A stretch of DNA of 64,000 nt, from assembly GCA_002343985.1 (NCBI GenBank), contig DDTB01000025.1, positions 7,143-71,142 of the forward strand, written 5' to 3'. The notes under the pieces were generated by a model. The model was not told where the DNA came from, ran no database searches, and worked only from the letters and a program-made list of their open reading frames with translations. Positions 16,103 to 24,914 of the stretch are shown piece after piece. Within the stretch, counting starts at the first letter, position 1; the number at the start of each line of letters is the position of its first letter. Made by a program: the position numbers and the translations under genes. This stretch comes from Chitinophagaceae bacterium UBA2375. GTDB lineage: Bacteria > Bacteroidota > Bacteroidia > Chitinophagales > Chitinophagaceae.

Positions 16103-17104
16103 TCAGGGGAACTTGCGGAACAGTGTAAAACGAAGTATCCATTCGAACAGTAAGCTGAAAAGGGCGATCAGTGCGAATGGCAGGAACCTTTCTTTGTAGC
16201 GGACCGTTTGCCTGATTTCCACTTTCGATTTTTCCATCTGGTCAATCGAAGCGTAGATCTGGTCAAGCGCCCGGTTATCACGCGCCCGGAAATATTGTCC
16301 GCCGGTTTCCGTGGCAATTTCAGTCAGCAGTTTTTCATCAATACTCACTTTTTCCTGTTGGACCACAATACCAAAAGGGGTTTGAACCGGTTGACGGGCA
16401 TAGCCCTCAGATCCCACACCAATGGTATACACCCTTACGCCATATGTTTTCGCGATTTCCTTGGCGGTCTTCGGATCAATCAGCCCACCATTATTCTCTC
16501 CATCAGTCAGCAATAACAACACTTTTGATGCTGACTGGCTGTTGCGGAGCCTGTCGACACCCGTAGCTAAACCAGACCCAATGGCGGTGCCGTCTTCCAG
16601 CAAACCGTTCCGGATATTCCGGATGGCGTTGATCACCATGGCATGATCGGTGGTTAACGGGCATTGGGTAAAACTCTCCCCCGAAAAAATAACCACACCA
16701 ATCCTGTCGGTACTCCTCTTCTGTACAAATTCGATGGCCACTTTTTTGGAAGCCTCCATCCTGTTGGGTGTGAAGTCCTGCGCGGTCATACTGCCACTCA
16801 CATCGAGGCAAAGCATGATATCGATCCCCTCTCCTTCCGCGTCCTGCGTTACATTTTTTTCCTGTGGCCGTGCCATGGCGAGGATGATGCCCGAGATGGC
16901 CAACAAACGCAACACAAAAGGGATAAAACCAAATGCTGATTTCCAGTTCTTCCAGGTGCCGGAAGGAATGGCCGACAATACTATGGAGGCCTGTCTTGTA
17001 CGTTTTCGCTTCCACTCCAAATATATCATCAAAGGCAAAACAAGGAAGAGTGCCAACACCCATGGATACGCGAAACTGATATCAGAAAAGTATTTAAACA
17101 ACAT
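16103..17104 (-). CDS. batA: BatA-type von Willebrand factor A membrane protein
   Basis: This 333-residue protein has two N-terminal membrane segments, a cytosolic or periplasmic VWA domain with an intact MIDAS motif DVSGSM (Asp101, Ser103, Ser105) and LLLTDGENN, and a C-terminal membrane helix (about 310-328). It is the BatA component of the Bat (Bacteroides aerotolerance) system, which works with MoxR AAA+ ATPases; its molecular role is unclear. Its start lies 11 bp inside the upstream BatD-like gene. The usual downstream batB, batC and batD are absent; rsgA follows instead. Confidence 0.9.
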   Translation of the reverse strand: MLFKYFSDISFAYPWVLALFLVLPLMIYLEWKRKRTRQASIVLSAIPSGTWKNWKSAFGFIPFVLRLLAISGIILAMARPQEKNVTQDAEGEGIDIMLCLDVSGSMTAQDFTPNRMEASKKVAIEFVQKRSTDRIGVVIFSGESFTQCPLTTDHAMVINAIRNIRNGLLEDGTAIGSGLATGVDRLRNSQSASKVLLLLTDGENNGGLIDPKTAKEIAKTYGVRVYTIGVGSEGYARQPVQTPFGIVVQQEKVSIDEKLLTEIATETGGQYFRARDNRALDQIYASIDQMEKSKVEIRQTVRYKERFLPFALIALFSLLFEWILRFTLFRKFP

Positions 17105-18035
17105 GGCTACCTCCCTGTTTCAAACGTGATTCCACGGCAAGGATGGAAAGCCTGATGGAGTCAACCGATCCAGGCCATTCGGAAACCGGCGGCTGAAATT
17201 TCGCGAACTTAACGGCATCGCATAAACGAAGCGTTGCAGCCAGGGATGTCCGTTCATCCTGATCAGGGATTTGTGGCGATAAGCGGATCAGCAGGTCGCC
17301 TGTGGTATCGTTGAAATAATTTTTCCCGCTGCGGCCCGTCATGTACGTGCGGAGAATGTCATATAATTTTTGATAATTCTCAGGGGTGGGAGTTGAGCCA
17401 GATAAGGCGTCGAGGCCCTTCATGGCAGTATCGAGGGCATCGGCGCGGAGGATGGGATCATTTTTCGTTTGTCCTTTACCGTTACGACACCTCCTGTACA
17501 TCAACCATGCCAGCAAAGCGAGGAGCAATACGCCACCCGCTATATACCAGTAAGTATAATCCACCACTTCCACCTCCATGAGTGGCTTAATGTCGCGCAA
17601 GCCTTGTGTGCTGTCTGCCGGAGCATAACTTACAAAAATGGGTATCGAATCAGATACCAGTGTTTTCGTTTGTCCGTTCCATTGCACCAGCGCGCTTACC
17701 GGGGGCAACCACCAGCGTCCCGAATCAAAACTGGTGACTGTTGCCCGCTGGCTGTACCTTTTTGAGGCTTGCCCAAGCCCGGAATCAATCATTGGCTTTG
17801 ACACATACTCCATGTGCGCGATGCTGTCGGGCATGGATATGCTGATCAGCGTCATGGACTCGGGCATGCTGACGTTCACCTCCCAGCGAACCTGTTCACC
17901 GATTAAGATATTATTCCTGTCAACCTCCACCTTGCATTGCTGCGCAGCCAGTGGATTCACCGTAACCAATGCAGCTACGAATAAACAGATCGCCGGTAAA
18001 AATTGATTTGATATGGTAAGCCGCGATAAAATCAT
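17094..18035 (-). CDS. BatD-like / DUF4381-like membrane protein of the bat operon
   Basis: This 313-residue protein has a signal peptide (MILSRLTISNQFLPAICLFV...PLAAQQ), then a beta-rich periplasmic domain like the N-terminal part of BatD (VEVDRNNILIGEQVRWEVNV). A membrane helix follows near residue 165 (YWYIAGGVLLLALLAWLMYR), and the C-terminal cytoplasmic part (YQKLYDILRTYMTGRSGKNY) is like DUF4381. The position between DUF58 and batA is standard for this protein. The ATG at 18035 overlaps the DUF58 stop by 4 bp (ATGA), showing translational coupling. Confidence 0.8.
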   Translation of the reverse strand: MILSRLTISNQFLPAICLFVAALVTVNPLAAQQCKVEVDRNNILIGEQVRWEVNVSMPESMTLISISMPDSIAHMEYVSKPMIDSGLGQASKRYSQRATVTSFDSGRWWLPPVSALVQWNGQTKTLVSDSIPIFVSYAPADSTQGLRDIKPLMEVEVVDYTYWYIAGGVLLLALLAWLMYRRCRNGKGQTKNDPILRADALDTAMKGLDALSGSTPTPENYQKLYDILRTYMTGRSGKNYFNDTTGDLLIRLSPQIPDQDERTSLAATLRLCDAVKFAKFQPPVSEWPGSVDSIRLSILAVESRLKQGGSHVV

Positions 18036-18964
18036 GAACGTTTCAGGAAGAATTTCTGCAACACTTTCACATAATCTTCGTCTGTGCGCACATGGAGCAA
18101 ATCTGCCCCGGAGCGTACAAAGGATTGCTGGCACTGTTCCGTATGGTTAAAAAAAGATTCCTGGTACAGTTGCCGTACCAATGGGTCGCTCGTATCTACC
18201 AGCATTTGCCGGCCTGTTTCCGGGTCTTCCAGTTCCATTAAACCAGCATCGGGCAAGCGCTGATCCATGGGGTCATACACTTTAATGCCGATCACATCAT
18301 GCTTCCGGCCAATCACTTTGAGGTCGTTCCCAAAAGCGGGATCAATGAAATCGCTCAGTATAAACGCGATGCTGCGTTGGTGCGCCGTATTATTAAAAAA
18401 CCTGATGGCGGAGCCAAGGCTAGTACCAGCGGTTGTTGGTTCTACGGTGAGGAGTTCGCGCACTATGTATAATGCATGCTGTCGCCCTTTGCGCGGCGCG
18501 ATAAACTTCTCCACTTTATTGCTGAAAAAAAGGATGCCCACTTTATCGTTGTTGCTGATGGCGCTGAAACAAAGCACCGCGGCAATTTCCGTCAGGATAT
18601 CCTTTTTCCGGCTGCCTGTACTGCCAAACAAATTGCTCGTGCTGGTATCCACCATGATCATCGTGGTGAGTTCCCTTTCTTCTTCAAACAATTTGGTGAA
18701 AGGGTGCGAAAACCTCGCACTCACATTCCAGTCAATAAACCTCGGGTCATCGCCGGCGCTGTATTCCCTCACTTCGCGGAAGCTCATGCCCTTTCCCTTA
18801 AACGCGGAATGGTATTCACCGGTGAATAAATGCGTGGTGATCTTTTTGCTTTTGATTTCCAGTTCACGTACTTTTTTCAATAAATCAGCCACAGCCTGCT
18901 CATCCGGAACTTTGGATCCAGGTAAATGGCTGATTTTTTTCTTTTTGAAAAAAGAGAATGGCAT
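18032..18964 (-). CDS. DUF58 domain protein of the bat operon
   Basis: This 310-residue cytoplasmic protein has the DUF58 signature YSAGDDPRFIDWNVSARFSH, followed by a VWA-like part with MIMVDTSTSNLFG. DUF58 proteins are partners of MoxR ATPases; the biochemical role is unknown. The frame also opens at a TTG (18973), but the ATG at 18964 (MPFSFFKKKKIS) is preferred. It lies 17 bp after the moxR stop and overlaps the next gene by 4 bp. Confidence 0.9.
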   Translation of the reverse strand: MPFSFFKKKKISHLPGSKVPDEQAVADLLKKVRELEIKSKKITTHLFTGEYHSAFKGKGMSFREVREYSAGDDPRFIDWNVSARFSHPFTKLFEEERELTTMIMVDTSTSNLFGSTGSRKKDILTEIAAVLCFSAISNNDKVGILFFSNKVEKFIAPRKGRQHALYIVRELLTVEPTTAGTSLGSAIRFFNNTAHQRSIAFILSDFIDPAFGNDLKVIGRKHDVIGIKVYDPMDQRLPDAGLMELEDPETGRQMLVDTSDPLVRQLYQESFFNHTEQCQQSFVRSGADLLHVRTDEDYVKVLQKFFLKRS

Positions 18965-18981
18965 CTGCGGCAATGAAAAAT

Positions 18982-19992
18982 TTATGGAACGTTAACGGCT
19001 GATAAAATATCGGATATCACCTGGTCAACGGATATGCTTTCCGCTTCGGCCTCATAGGTCAGGCCAATCCTGTGCCGCAACACATCCGAACAAATAGCCC
19101 GCACATCTTCCGGCACTACATAAGCCCTTTTCTGCAGGAATGCATACGCTTTTGATGCCAGCACGAGGTTGATGCTCGCCCTTGGCGACCCACCAAAACT
19201 GATAAAGGGTTTCAATTTGGCCAGGGCATATTTTTCCGGGAAGCGTGTAGCGAATACAATATCGAGGATATAGTTTTCTACTTTTTCATCTACATAAACC
19301 TGCCGCACCAAATCCCGAGCCTGCAAAATTTCGTGTGTCGATGCCACGGGCTTTACAGCCTGCAAAGTCAACCCGCCGGTGTTTTGCCGGATGATTTGTT
19401 GTTCCTCCGCTTTGCTGGGGTAACCCACTACCAGTTTGAGCATGAAGCGGTCAACCTGGGCTTCGGGCAAAGGATATGTACCTTCCTGTTCAATGGGGTT
19501 TTGCGTGGCCAGTACGAGGAAGGGTTCGGGAAGCGCGTAACTGGTGTCGCCGATCGTAACCTGGCGCTCCTGCATCGCTTCGAGCAATGCGCTCTGCACT
19601 TTTGCCGGTGCGCGGTTGATTTCATCCGCCAAAATAAAATTGGCGAATACCGGGCCCTTACGTACGTAAAATTCATTCTTCGACTGGTTGTAAATCATCG
19701 TACCAATCACGTCCGCCGGAAGCAGGTCGGGGGTGAACTGTATCCGGCTGAACTGTGCGTGCACCGCCTGCGCCAGCGATTTGATCGATAAGGTTTTTGC
19801 GAGCCCCGGCACACCTTCGAGCAGCACATGCCCGTTGCTTAACAACCCGATCAGGAGCCGCTCCACCATGCCATGCTGGCCAACAATAACTTTCGAGAGT
19901 TCCTGGTTGATGCGGGAAATGAAAACCGATGAGTCATTTATTTTTTCATTCAGGAGCCGGATATCATCCGCGGATTGCATCATAATTGACAT
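18982..19992 (-). CDS. MoxR-family AAA+ ATPase
   Basis: This 336-residue AAA_3 ATPase has Walker A GVPGLAKT (60-67), Walker B ILADEINRAP, and the MoxR motifs QNPIEQEGTYPLPEAQVDRFM and SFGGSPRASINL. MoxR proteins act as chaperone-like remodelers for VWA-domain partners, here batA and the DUF58 protein. It heads a four-gene operon. The next gene upstream (nadE) ends at 20129 on the same strand; the 136-bp gap probably holds the promoter, though I could not assign convincing boxes. Confidence 0.94.
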   Translation of the reverse strand: MSIMMQSADDIRLLNEKINDSSVFISRINQELSKVIVGQHGMVERLLIGLLSNGHVLLEGVPGLAKTLSIKSLAQAVHAQFSRIQFTPDLLPADVIGTMIYNQSKNEFYVRKGPVFANFILADEINRAPAKVQSALLEAMQERQVTIGDTSYALPEPFLVLATQNPIEQEGTYPLPEAQVDRFMLKLVVGYPSKAEEQQIIRQNTGGLTLQAVKPVASTHEILQARDLVRQVYVDEKVENYILDIVFATRFPEKYALAKLKPFISFGGSPRASINLVLASKAYAFLQKRAYVVPEDVRAICSDVLRHRIGLTYEAEAESISVDQVISDILSAVNVP

Positions 19993-20128
19993 TTAATTTC
20001 GTTTATGCCTGGTCGTTATGTAAACAAAAACCGTTCCAAGAGGCATCCCCGCAAAATACGAACATTGTCAGAAAAGGCCGGGACGCGCTTATTTGAGCGG
20101 TCATATAAATTGTTAATATCGGGTTAAA

Positions 20129-21811
20129 CTACTGCAGGTACTTGCCTACTATCGGCATGCGCCTGCCCACACCAAAGGCTTTTGGCGATACCCGGATGAT
20201 CGGGCAAAACTGGTTTCGCTTGTATTCATTCATGTTCACCAACCGCAGCACCCTGTCTACCAGCGCCGCGTCGAAACCCATGGCCTTAATCTCTTCAGGG
20301 CCCCTTAATTGTTCGATGTACTGGTATAGCACTTTATCGAGTACCTGGTAATCAGGCAGGCTGTCGCTGTCTTTTTGATTGGGCCTTAATTCCGCGCTTG
20401 GCGCTTTATGTATGATATTATTGGGAATGATTTCTTCATGCCGGTTGATATATTCCGCGAGCGCATACACCTGCAATTTGTAGCAGTCGCCCAATACCGA
20501 TAAGCCGCCGGCCATATCGCCGTACAAAGTGCCGTAACCGGTGGATAGTTCACTTTTATTGGACGTATTCAGCAGGATCAGTCCGAGCTTATTGGCAACA
20601 CCCATCAGCAGGTTGCCCCTGATGCGGCTTTGTATATTCTCTTCTGCCACCGAAAACGGCCTGTCTGCGAAAATGGGTTTCAATGTTTGCAAAAAAGAAT
20701 GATAAATGTCGTCGATGCGCAGCACATCGTGAGGGTTTTGCAACCGCTTGCTGAGGGCTAAGGCATCATCAACCGAGTGGCTGCTCGAAAAAGGCGATGG
20801 CATGAGTAAAGCATGCACATTTTCGGCTCCCAAGGCTTCAACGGCCAGGGCCAGGGTCACGGCGCTGTCGATGCCGCCACTGCTGCCCAATATGGCTTTG
20901 TGAAAACCCATCTTGGAAAAATAATCGCGGATGCCCATGATCAGCGCATCGTGAACGGAAGCGATGTTCAATTTTTCATCAAAATGCAATGGGTTTAGTT
21001 CCCAATCAGGTATGCGTCCGGCAGGCTCCAATACAGGCGCTTCAATACTACCATCATCCATCAACCTGAAGCCCTGCATATCTTCCGCAAAAGCGGCGAG
21101 TTTACCCACCAGGTTGGCATCCTTATCAAACACAAGCGATTGCCCGTCGAAAACAATCTCCGTCTGGCTACCCACCGCGTTGCAGTAGAACATGGGGATT
21201 TTATACTTCAGCACATTCGCTTTTACCGCCGCTTTCCTGTCTTCATCATGCGTATAATCAAATGGTGAAGCGGAGAGATTGATCATCAGGTGCGGTTCCT
21301 GCCCGATCAAACGGTCCATCGGACAAACCGTATACAATGGGTTATCACCCAGGTTCCAAATATCTTCGCAAATGGTAACGGCTATGCGTTTGTTTTTATA
21401 CTCCAGCACCTGCCAGGAAGAAGCCGGTTCAAAATACCTGTCTTCATCAAACACATCATACGTGGGCAGACAGGTTTTATGAAAGACCTGCCTGATGGCT
21501 CCACCTGCCAGGAAATATACCGCGTTGAATAAATCCTTTCCTTCGCGGGCCGGGTTATGGCAGGGTGCGCCAACCAAAACGGCAATGCCCTGCGCTTCGG
21601 CCGCGATGCGTTGCAGGGCTTCTTCGCAGCGGCGGATGAAATCGCGGAAATATAAAAAATCGCGGGGCGGGTAGCCGCAAATGGCGAGTTCGCTGAATAC
21701 CAGCAGGTCAGCGCCTTTTGCTTTTGCATCGCGAATGCCCTGGATGATTTTATGGCTGTTGCCTTCAAAATCGCCAATCAGATAGTTTTGTTGTGCCAGG
21801 AATATGTTCAT
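20129..21811 (-). CDS. nadE: Glutamine-dependent NAD(+) synthase
   Basis: This 560-residue, two-domain enzyme makes the last step to NAD: deamido-NAD + ATP + glutamine. The N-terminal nitrilase-type glutaminase has the triad Glu41 (FSELAICGYPP), Lys112 (FHKTCLPTYDVFDE) and Cys148 (VTICEDIW). The C-terminal synthetase has the PP-loop SSGGIDSAVTLAL (from 310), then SNKSELSTGYGTLYGDMAGG. Both domains are complete, so glutamine rather than free ammonia should be the nitrogen source. It is divergent from gldB with 71 bp between starts. Confidence 0.96.
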   Translation of the reverse strand: MNIFLAQQNYLIGDFEGNSHKIIQGIRDAKAKGADLLVFSELAICGYPPRDFLYFRDFIRRCEEALQRIAAEAQGIAVLVGAPCHNPAREGKDLFNAVYFLAGGAIRQVFHKTCLPTYDVFDEDRYFEPASSWQVLEYKNKRIAVTICEDIWNLGDNPLYTVCPMDRLIGQEPHLMINLSASPFDYTHDEDRKAAVKANVLKYKIPMFYCNAVGSQTEIVFDGQSLVFDKDANLVGKLAAFAEDMQGFRLMDDGSIEAPVLEPAGRIPDWELNPLHFDEKLNIASVHDALIMGIRDYFSKMGFHKAILGSSGGIDSAVTLALAVEALGAENVHALLMPSPFSSSHSVDDALALSKRLQNPHDVLRIDDIYHSFLQTLKPIFADRPFSVAEENIQSRIRGNLLMGVANKLGLILLNTSNKSELSTGYGTLYGDMAGGLSVLGDCYKLQVYALAEYINRHEEIIPNNIIHKAPSAELRPNQKDSDSLPDYQVLDKVLYQYIEQLRGPEEIKAMGFDAALVDRVLRLVNMNEYKRNQFCPIIRVSPKAFGVGRRMPIVGKYLQ

Positions 21812-21882
21812 GATGGATAAGAAGTATCTAACGTATTGTTAACGGATATTTGCTTTCTTTTGTAAAGGTAAACCAATCCCTT

Positions 21883-22893
21883 ATGCGCTGGATAAGCTGT
21901 TTGATTTGTGTCCTCATTTTTGCCGGTTGCGGCAATAACCTCAAAGGGCCCGATGTATCGGGGATCCCCGTCAACCTGAAATTGTCCCGTTTCGAAAAGG
22001 ATTTGTTTTCCCTTGATACCAACAAAACCGTAACTGAGCTCGACCCGCTGATTGCGAAATACAAGGGCTTCGGCGAAAACTTTATGGTCGCGATACTGAA
22101 TGCCGACCCGCGCTGGGGAAATGATACCGTTGCATCATATGTGAATTCCTTCCTGGGCTCACACCGAAGCGTGTACGACACGGCCATGGCCGTTTTTAAA
22201 GACTTCACACCCTATGAAGAGGAAATCAAAAAAGGGTTGCAGCACGTAAAATATTATTTTCCTTCCTATACCCTTCCCAAACAAATCATCACTTATATCG
22301 GCCCGTTAGATGGCTATGGCGATATTTTGTCGGAAGACGCGTTGATTGTAGGCCTGCAGCATCACCTGGGTGCGGGATTTTCGTTATACCGCAGCGACTG
22401 GGTGGCGCTGACATATCCCGAATACCTGACACGCCGCTTCACACCGTCCACTATTTCGGTGAACGCCATGGCGAATATTGTGTATGATATCTACCCGGAA
22501 AAAGAAGAAGATAAAAGTTTGATTTTGCAAATGATCCAGCGGGGTAAGCGCTTGTACATTTTGAGCAAACTACTTCCGGGAAAAGAAGAATATGAACTGA
22601 TCGGCTACACAAAAAAGCAAATGGAAGATTGCTATGCGCATGAAACGCAGATCTGGAACCTGTTTATACAAAACAACCTCCTGCGTACCATCGATAACAA
22701 TATCATTAAAAACTATGTAGGCGAAAGCCCGAAAACACAGGAACTTGGCGAAGCCTCACCCGGCAATATCGGCTCATTCGCGGGTTGGCAGATTGTCAAA
22801 AAATATATGTCTGCCAACAGCTCAATGGGCATGGATGAGCTGATCAAAAAAGATGAAGAAGAAATTTTTCAGGCTTCAAAATACAAACCCTGA
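21883..22893 (+). CDS. gldB: Gliding motility lipoprotein GldB
   Basis: This 336-residue lipoprotein has the signal MRWISCLICVLIFAGC (lipobox FAGC, Cys16). GldB family features include LKLSRFEKDLFSLDTNK near the N-terminus, LIAKYKGFGENFM, KYYFPSYTLPKQIITYIGPL and AHETQIWNLFIQNN. GldB is required for gliding and T9SS function in Flavobacterium; its exact role is unknown. The ATG at 21883 is used; an upstream TTG would spoil the signal peptide. Its last codons, AAA CCC TGA, are the first bases of a 34-bp palindrome shared with the convergent desaturase gene. Confidence 0.88.
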   Translation: MRWISCLICVLIFAGCGNNLKGPDVSGIPVNLKLSRFEKDLFSLDTNKTVTELDPLIAKYKGFGENFMVAILNADPRWGNDTVASYVNSFLGSHRSVYDTAMAVFKDFTPYEEEIKKGLQHVKYYFPSYTLPKQIITYIGPLDGYGDILSEDALIVGLQHHLGAGFSLYRSDWVALTYPEYLTRRFTPSTISVNAMANIVYDIYPEKEEDKSLILQMIQRGKRLYILSKLLPGKEEYELIGYTKKQMEDCYAHETQIWNLFIQNNLLRTIDNNIIKNYVGESPKTQELGEASPGNIGSFAGWQIVKKYMSANSSMGMDELIKKDEEEIFQASKYKP

Positions 22894-22918
22894 CAGGGTT
22901 ATAACCCTGTCAGGGTTT
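22885..22918. terminator. 34-bp perfect palindrome between gldB and the desaturase
   Basis: AAA-CCCTGACAGGGTTA is followed directly by its exact reverse complement TAACCCTGTCAGGG-TTT. Each half can also fold by itself (CCCTG-A-CAGGG). It ends both convergent genes: reading either strand gives AAA CCC TGA (Lys-Pro-stop). It probably acts as a bidirectional terminator. A related copy, AAACCCTGTCGGGGTTATAA, starts at 63980, so this is a dispersed repeat rather than a one-off. Confidence 0.85.
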
Positions 22919-23986
22919 TGCGCCCAATTGCCGCATAAACCTGAAATGGGACCCCAACGCTTCCGTAGCCGTTTCATATTGGTTATAAGGCAAATGAAAT
23001 TCAGCACATTTCCTTTGCACAATTTCGCTGATAGCGGGATAATGTACATGGCTGACACGCGGGAACAGGTGGTGTTCAATCTGGTAATTTAAACCTCCGC
23101 TGAACCATGATACAAATTTGTTTTTCATGGCAAAATTAGAAGTGGTACGCAACTGGTGTTCTGCCCATGCCGTTTCAATATGCTTGGATGTATCCAGTGG
23201 TACATGTTCAAACTCCGTATTCTCCAAAACGTGCGCCAACTGGAATACAAACGATAAGGTGAGCCCCATCACGGCGTTCATGGTCAGGTAACCAATCAAC
23301 CAGGGCTTCCATCCCAAAACGATGATGGGTATGGCAATGAATACCGAAACATAATAAACCTTGGTCAGCCAGAAAATCAAATGTTCTGTAAGCGACATTT
23401 TCCAGGCAGCCGTACGGTAAATGCGGCGGCTGAAATACTTGGTGAAATCCATGATGAAAATCCAGAACATAGATGTCATGCTATACACCAGCGGCAAATA
23501 CAGGTGTTGCACCCTGTGCGCAGGCACCCATTTTTGTGTTGGGCACTGGCGGATGATCGGGCTCTTGGCAATATCGTCATCAATACCATCCACATTGGTA
23601 TAGGTATGATGGATAATATTATGTTTCTGTTTCCAGAAATACGCGTTGGCGCCAAGCCCGTTGGATGAAATCAACCCCATCAAGTCGTTCAGCTTCTGGC
23701 TCGTACTGAAACTGCCATGGTTGGCATCATGCATCACACAAAAGCCAATGCTGGCAAGTACAAAACCCAGGAGTCCAGATAATGCCCATGCCGCCCAGCC
23801 GGGCAATATATTCGTGATCAGTACTGCATATAGAATAATAGCCGAAGACAGCAGGATGGCCGCTTTTGTGAACAAGCGGCTATCGCCCGTGCGCTTTTTT
23901 CCCTGGCTGTTGAAATAATGGTCAACTTCAGACTTTAAAGACAAAAAAAAGGCATTATTGCTGTTGTTGAATTGTAATTTGGACAT
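22910..23986 (-). CDS. Membrane fatty-acid desaturase
   Basis: This 358-residue, integral membrane di-iron desaturase has three histidine boxes: HDANHGS, HNIIHHTYTN and QIEHHLFP (with HEH... WFSGGLNYQIEHH context). The QxxHH form of the third box is typical of the front-end (delta-5/6-like) or acyl-lipid desaturase branch. Hydrophobic hairpins lie between boxes 1-2 and 2-3. There is no N-terminal cytochrome b5 domain, so an external electron donor is needed. The C-terminal residues Lys-Pro-stop come from the palindrome at 22885-22918. Confidence 0.92.
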   Translation of the reverse strand: MSKLQFNNSNNAFFLSLKSEVDHYFNSQGKKRTGDSRLFTKAAILLSSAIILYAVLITNILPGWAAWALSGLLGFVLASIGFCVMHDANHGSFSTSQKLNDLMGLISSNGLGANAYFWKQKHNIIHHTYTNVDGIDDDIAKSPIIRQCPTQKWVPAHRVQHLYLPLVYSMTSMFWIFIMDFTKYFSRRIYRTAAWKMSLTEHLIFWLTKVYYVSVFIAIPIIVLGWKPWLIGYLTMNAVMGLTLSFVFQLAHVLENTEFEHVPLDTSKHIETAWAEHQLRTTSNFAMKNKFVSWFSGGLNYQIEHHLFPRVSHVHYPAISEIVQRKCAEFHLPYNQYETATEALGSHFRFMRQLGAKP

Positions 23987-24093
23987 GCGAGTTTGTGTAA
24001 TGCTCAGCTAATTCATTCTTCTCATGCATATCTTCAGATAAAGCCGTAAAAGAAATCTAACATGAACGGTGATAAAAATAAAAGTAATAGGTG

Positions 24094-24480
24094 TTAATTT
24101 AATTTGAATGGCGCGTGCATACTAAAAGATGGTATGGCCACATTGAAGGTTTTTTTATTATTTAGGTTTTCTAGCAAATAGGTTCCCCGCATCTTTCCGA
24201 TTTCAGACCGCAGGTTGCAGCCACTGATATACTGATAAACCGAAGCCGGGGCGATCACAGGCTGTATGCCAACCACACCCTCGCCTTCCACCTCACGCAC
24301 GGTACCATTACTGTCGAAGATATGCCAATGACGGCGGAGCAATTTTACCGGGAAGTCGTTGTTATTTTCAATAGTGATTTTATACGCAAACATATACTCG
24401 CTGCTCAACGGGTTGCTGTACTCCGATTGATAAAAAGTTTCAACGCTGATTGTGACACCACCCGAAATTTTTGAGCTCAT
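24094..24480 (-). CDS. apaG: ApaG family protein
   Basis: This 128-residue, single-domain protein with a fibronectin-like fold has VSVETFYQSEYSNP-like strands, YKITIENNNDFPVKLLRRHW and VVGIQPVIAPASVYQYISGC, all typical of ApaG. In enterobacteria it is linked to Co/Mg homeostasis and to diadenosine tetraphosphate metabolism; its molecular role is unclear. The ATG at 24480 (MSSKISGGVTI) is the natural start. It is separated from the SUI1 gene upstream by 82 bp. Confidence 0.9.
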   Translation of the reverse strand: MSSKISGGVTISVETFYQSEYSNPLSSEYMFAYKITIENNNDFPVKLLRRHWHIFDSNGTVREVEGEGVVGIQPVIAPASVYQYISGCNLRSEIGKMRGTYLLENLNNKKTFNVAIPSFSMHAPFKLN

Positions 24481-24562
24481 ATGGCGTATTTCGACTAAAA
24501 TAGGGAAAAAAACCGGAATTCCGACAGTTTGGTTTTCATTTATCAATCAGCAATTGGAAATG

Positions 24563-24904
24563 TCAGCACAATCTGGATTTCTTATATCCCTGTGCTAAGA
24601 GCCACTGATGCATTTTTTGCCGGTGGTCGCCCTGCACCAGTATTTGTCCGTCTTTTACGGAACCGCCCGTGCCGCAAAGGTTTTTCAATTTTTTTCCCAA
24701 TGTTTCCAATGCGTTTGCGGGGCCTGAAAAACCTTCCACCAGGGTAACGGATTTGCCTGCACGCTGGCGGGTGTCTAACCGGATCGATAGTTTCTGTTCA
24801 GCAGCCGGCAACAGCTCCGGTTCGGGAGTATCATCGCTTTGCGGCTTGAAATTGGGGTCTGTGGAATATACAATCCCGGTGAATGATTTTTTTGATTTTG
24901 ACAT
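24563..24904 (-). CDS. SUI1/eIF1-like translation factor (YciH type)
   Basis: This 113-residue protein has a C-terminal SUI1 domain: GKSVTLVEGFSGPANALETL, KKLKNLCGTGGSVKDGQILV and QGDHRQKMHQWLLAQGY. The basic GTGGSVKDG loop that contacts the ribosome P-site region is intact. Bacterial YciH/SUI1 proteins can favour correct initiation codon choice; they are non-essential. It lies 10 bp downstream of nadC in the same direction and is likely co-transcribed. Confidence 0.92.
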   Translation of the reverse strand: MSKSKKSFTGIVYSTDPNFKPQSDDTPEPELLPAAEQKLSIRLDTRQRAGKSVTLVEGFSGPANALETLGKKLKNLCGTGGSVKDGQILVQGDHRQKMHQWLLAQGYKKSRLC

Positions 24905-24914
24905 GGCTTACATT

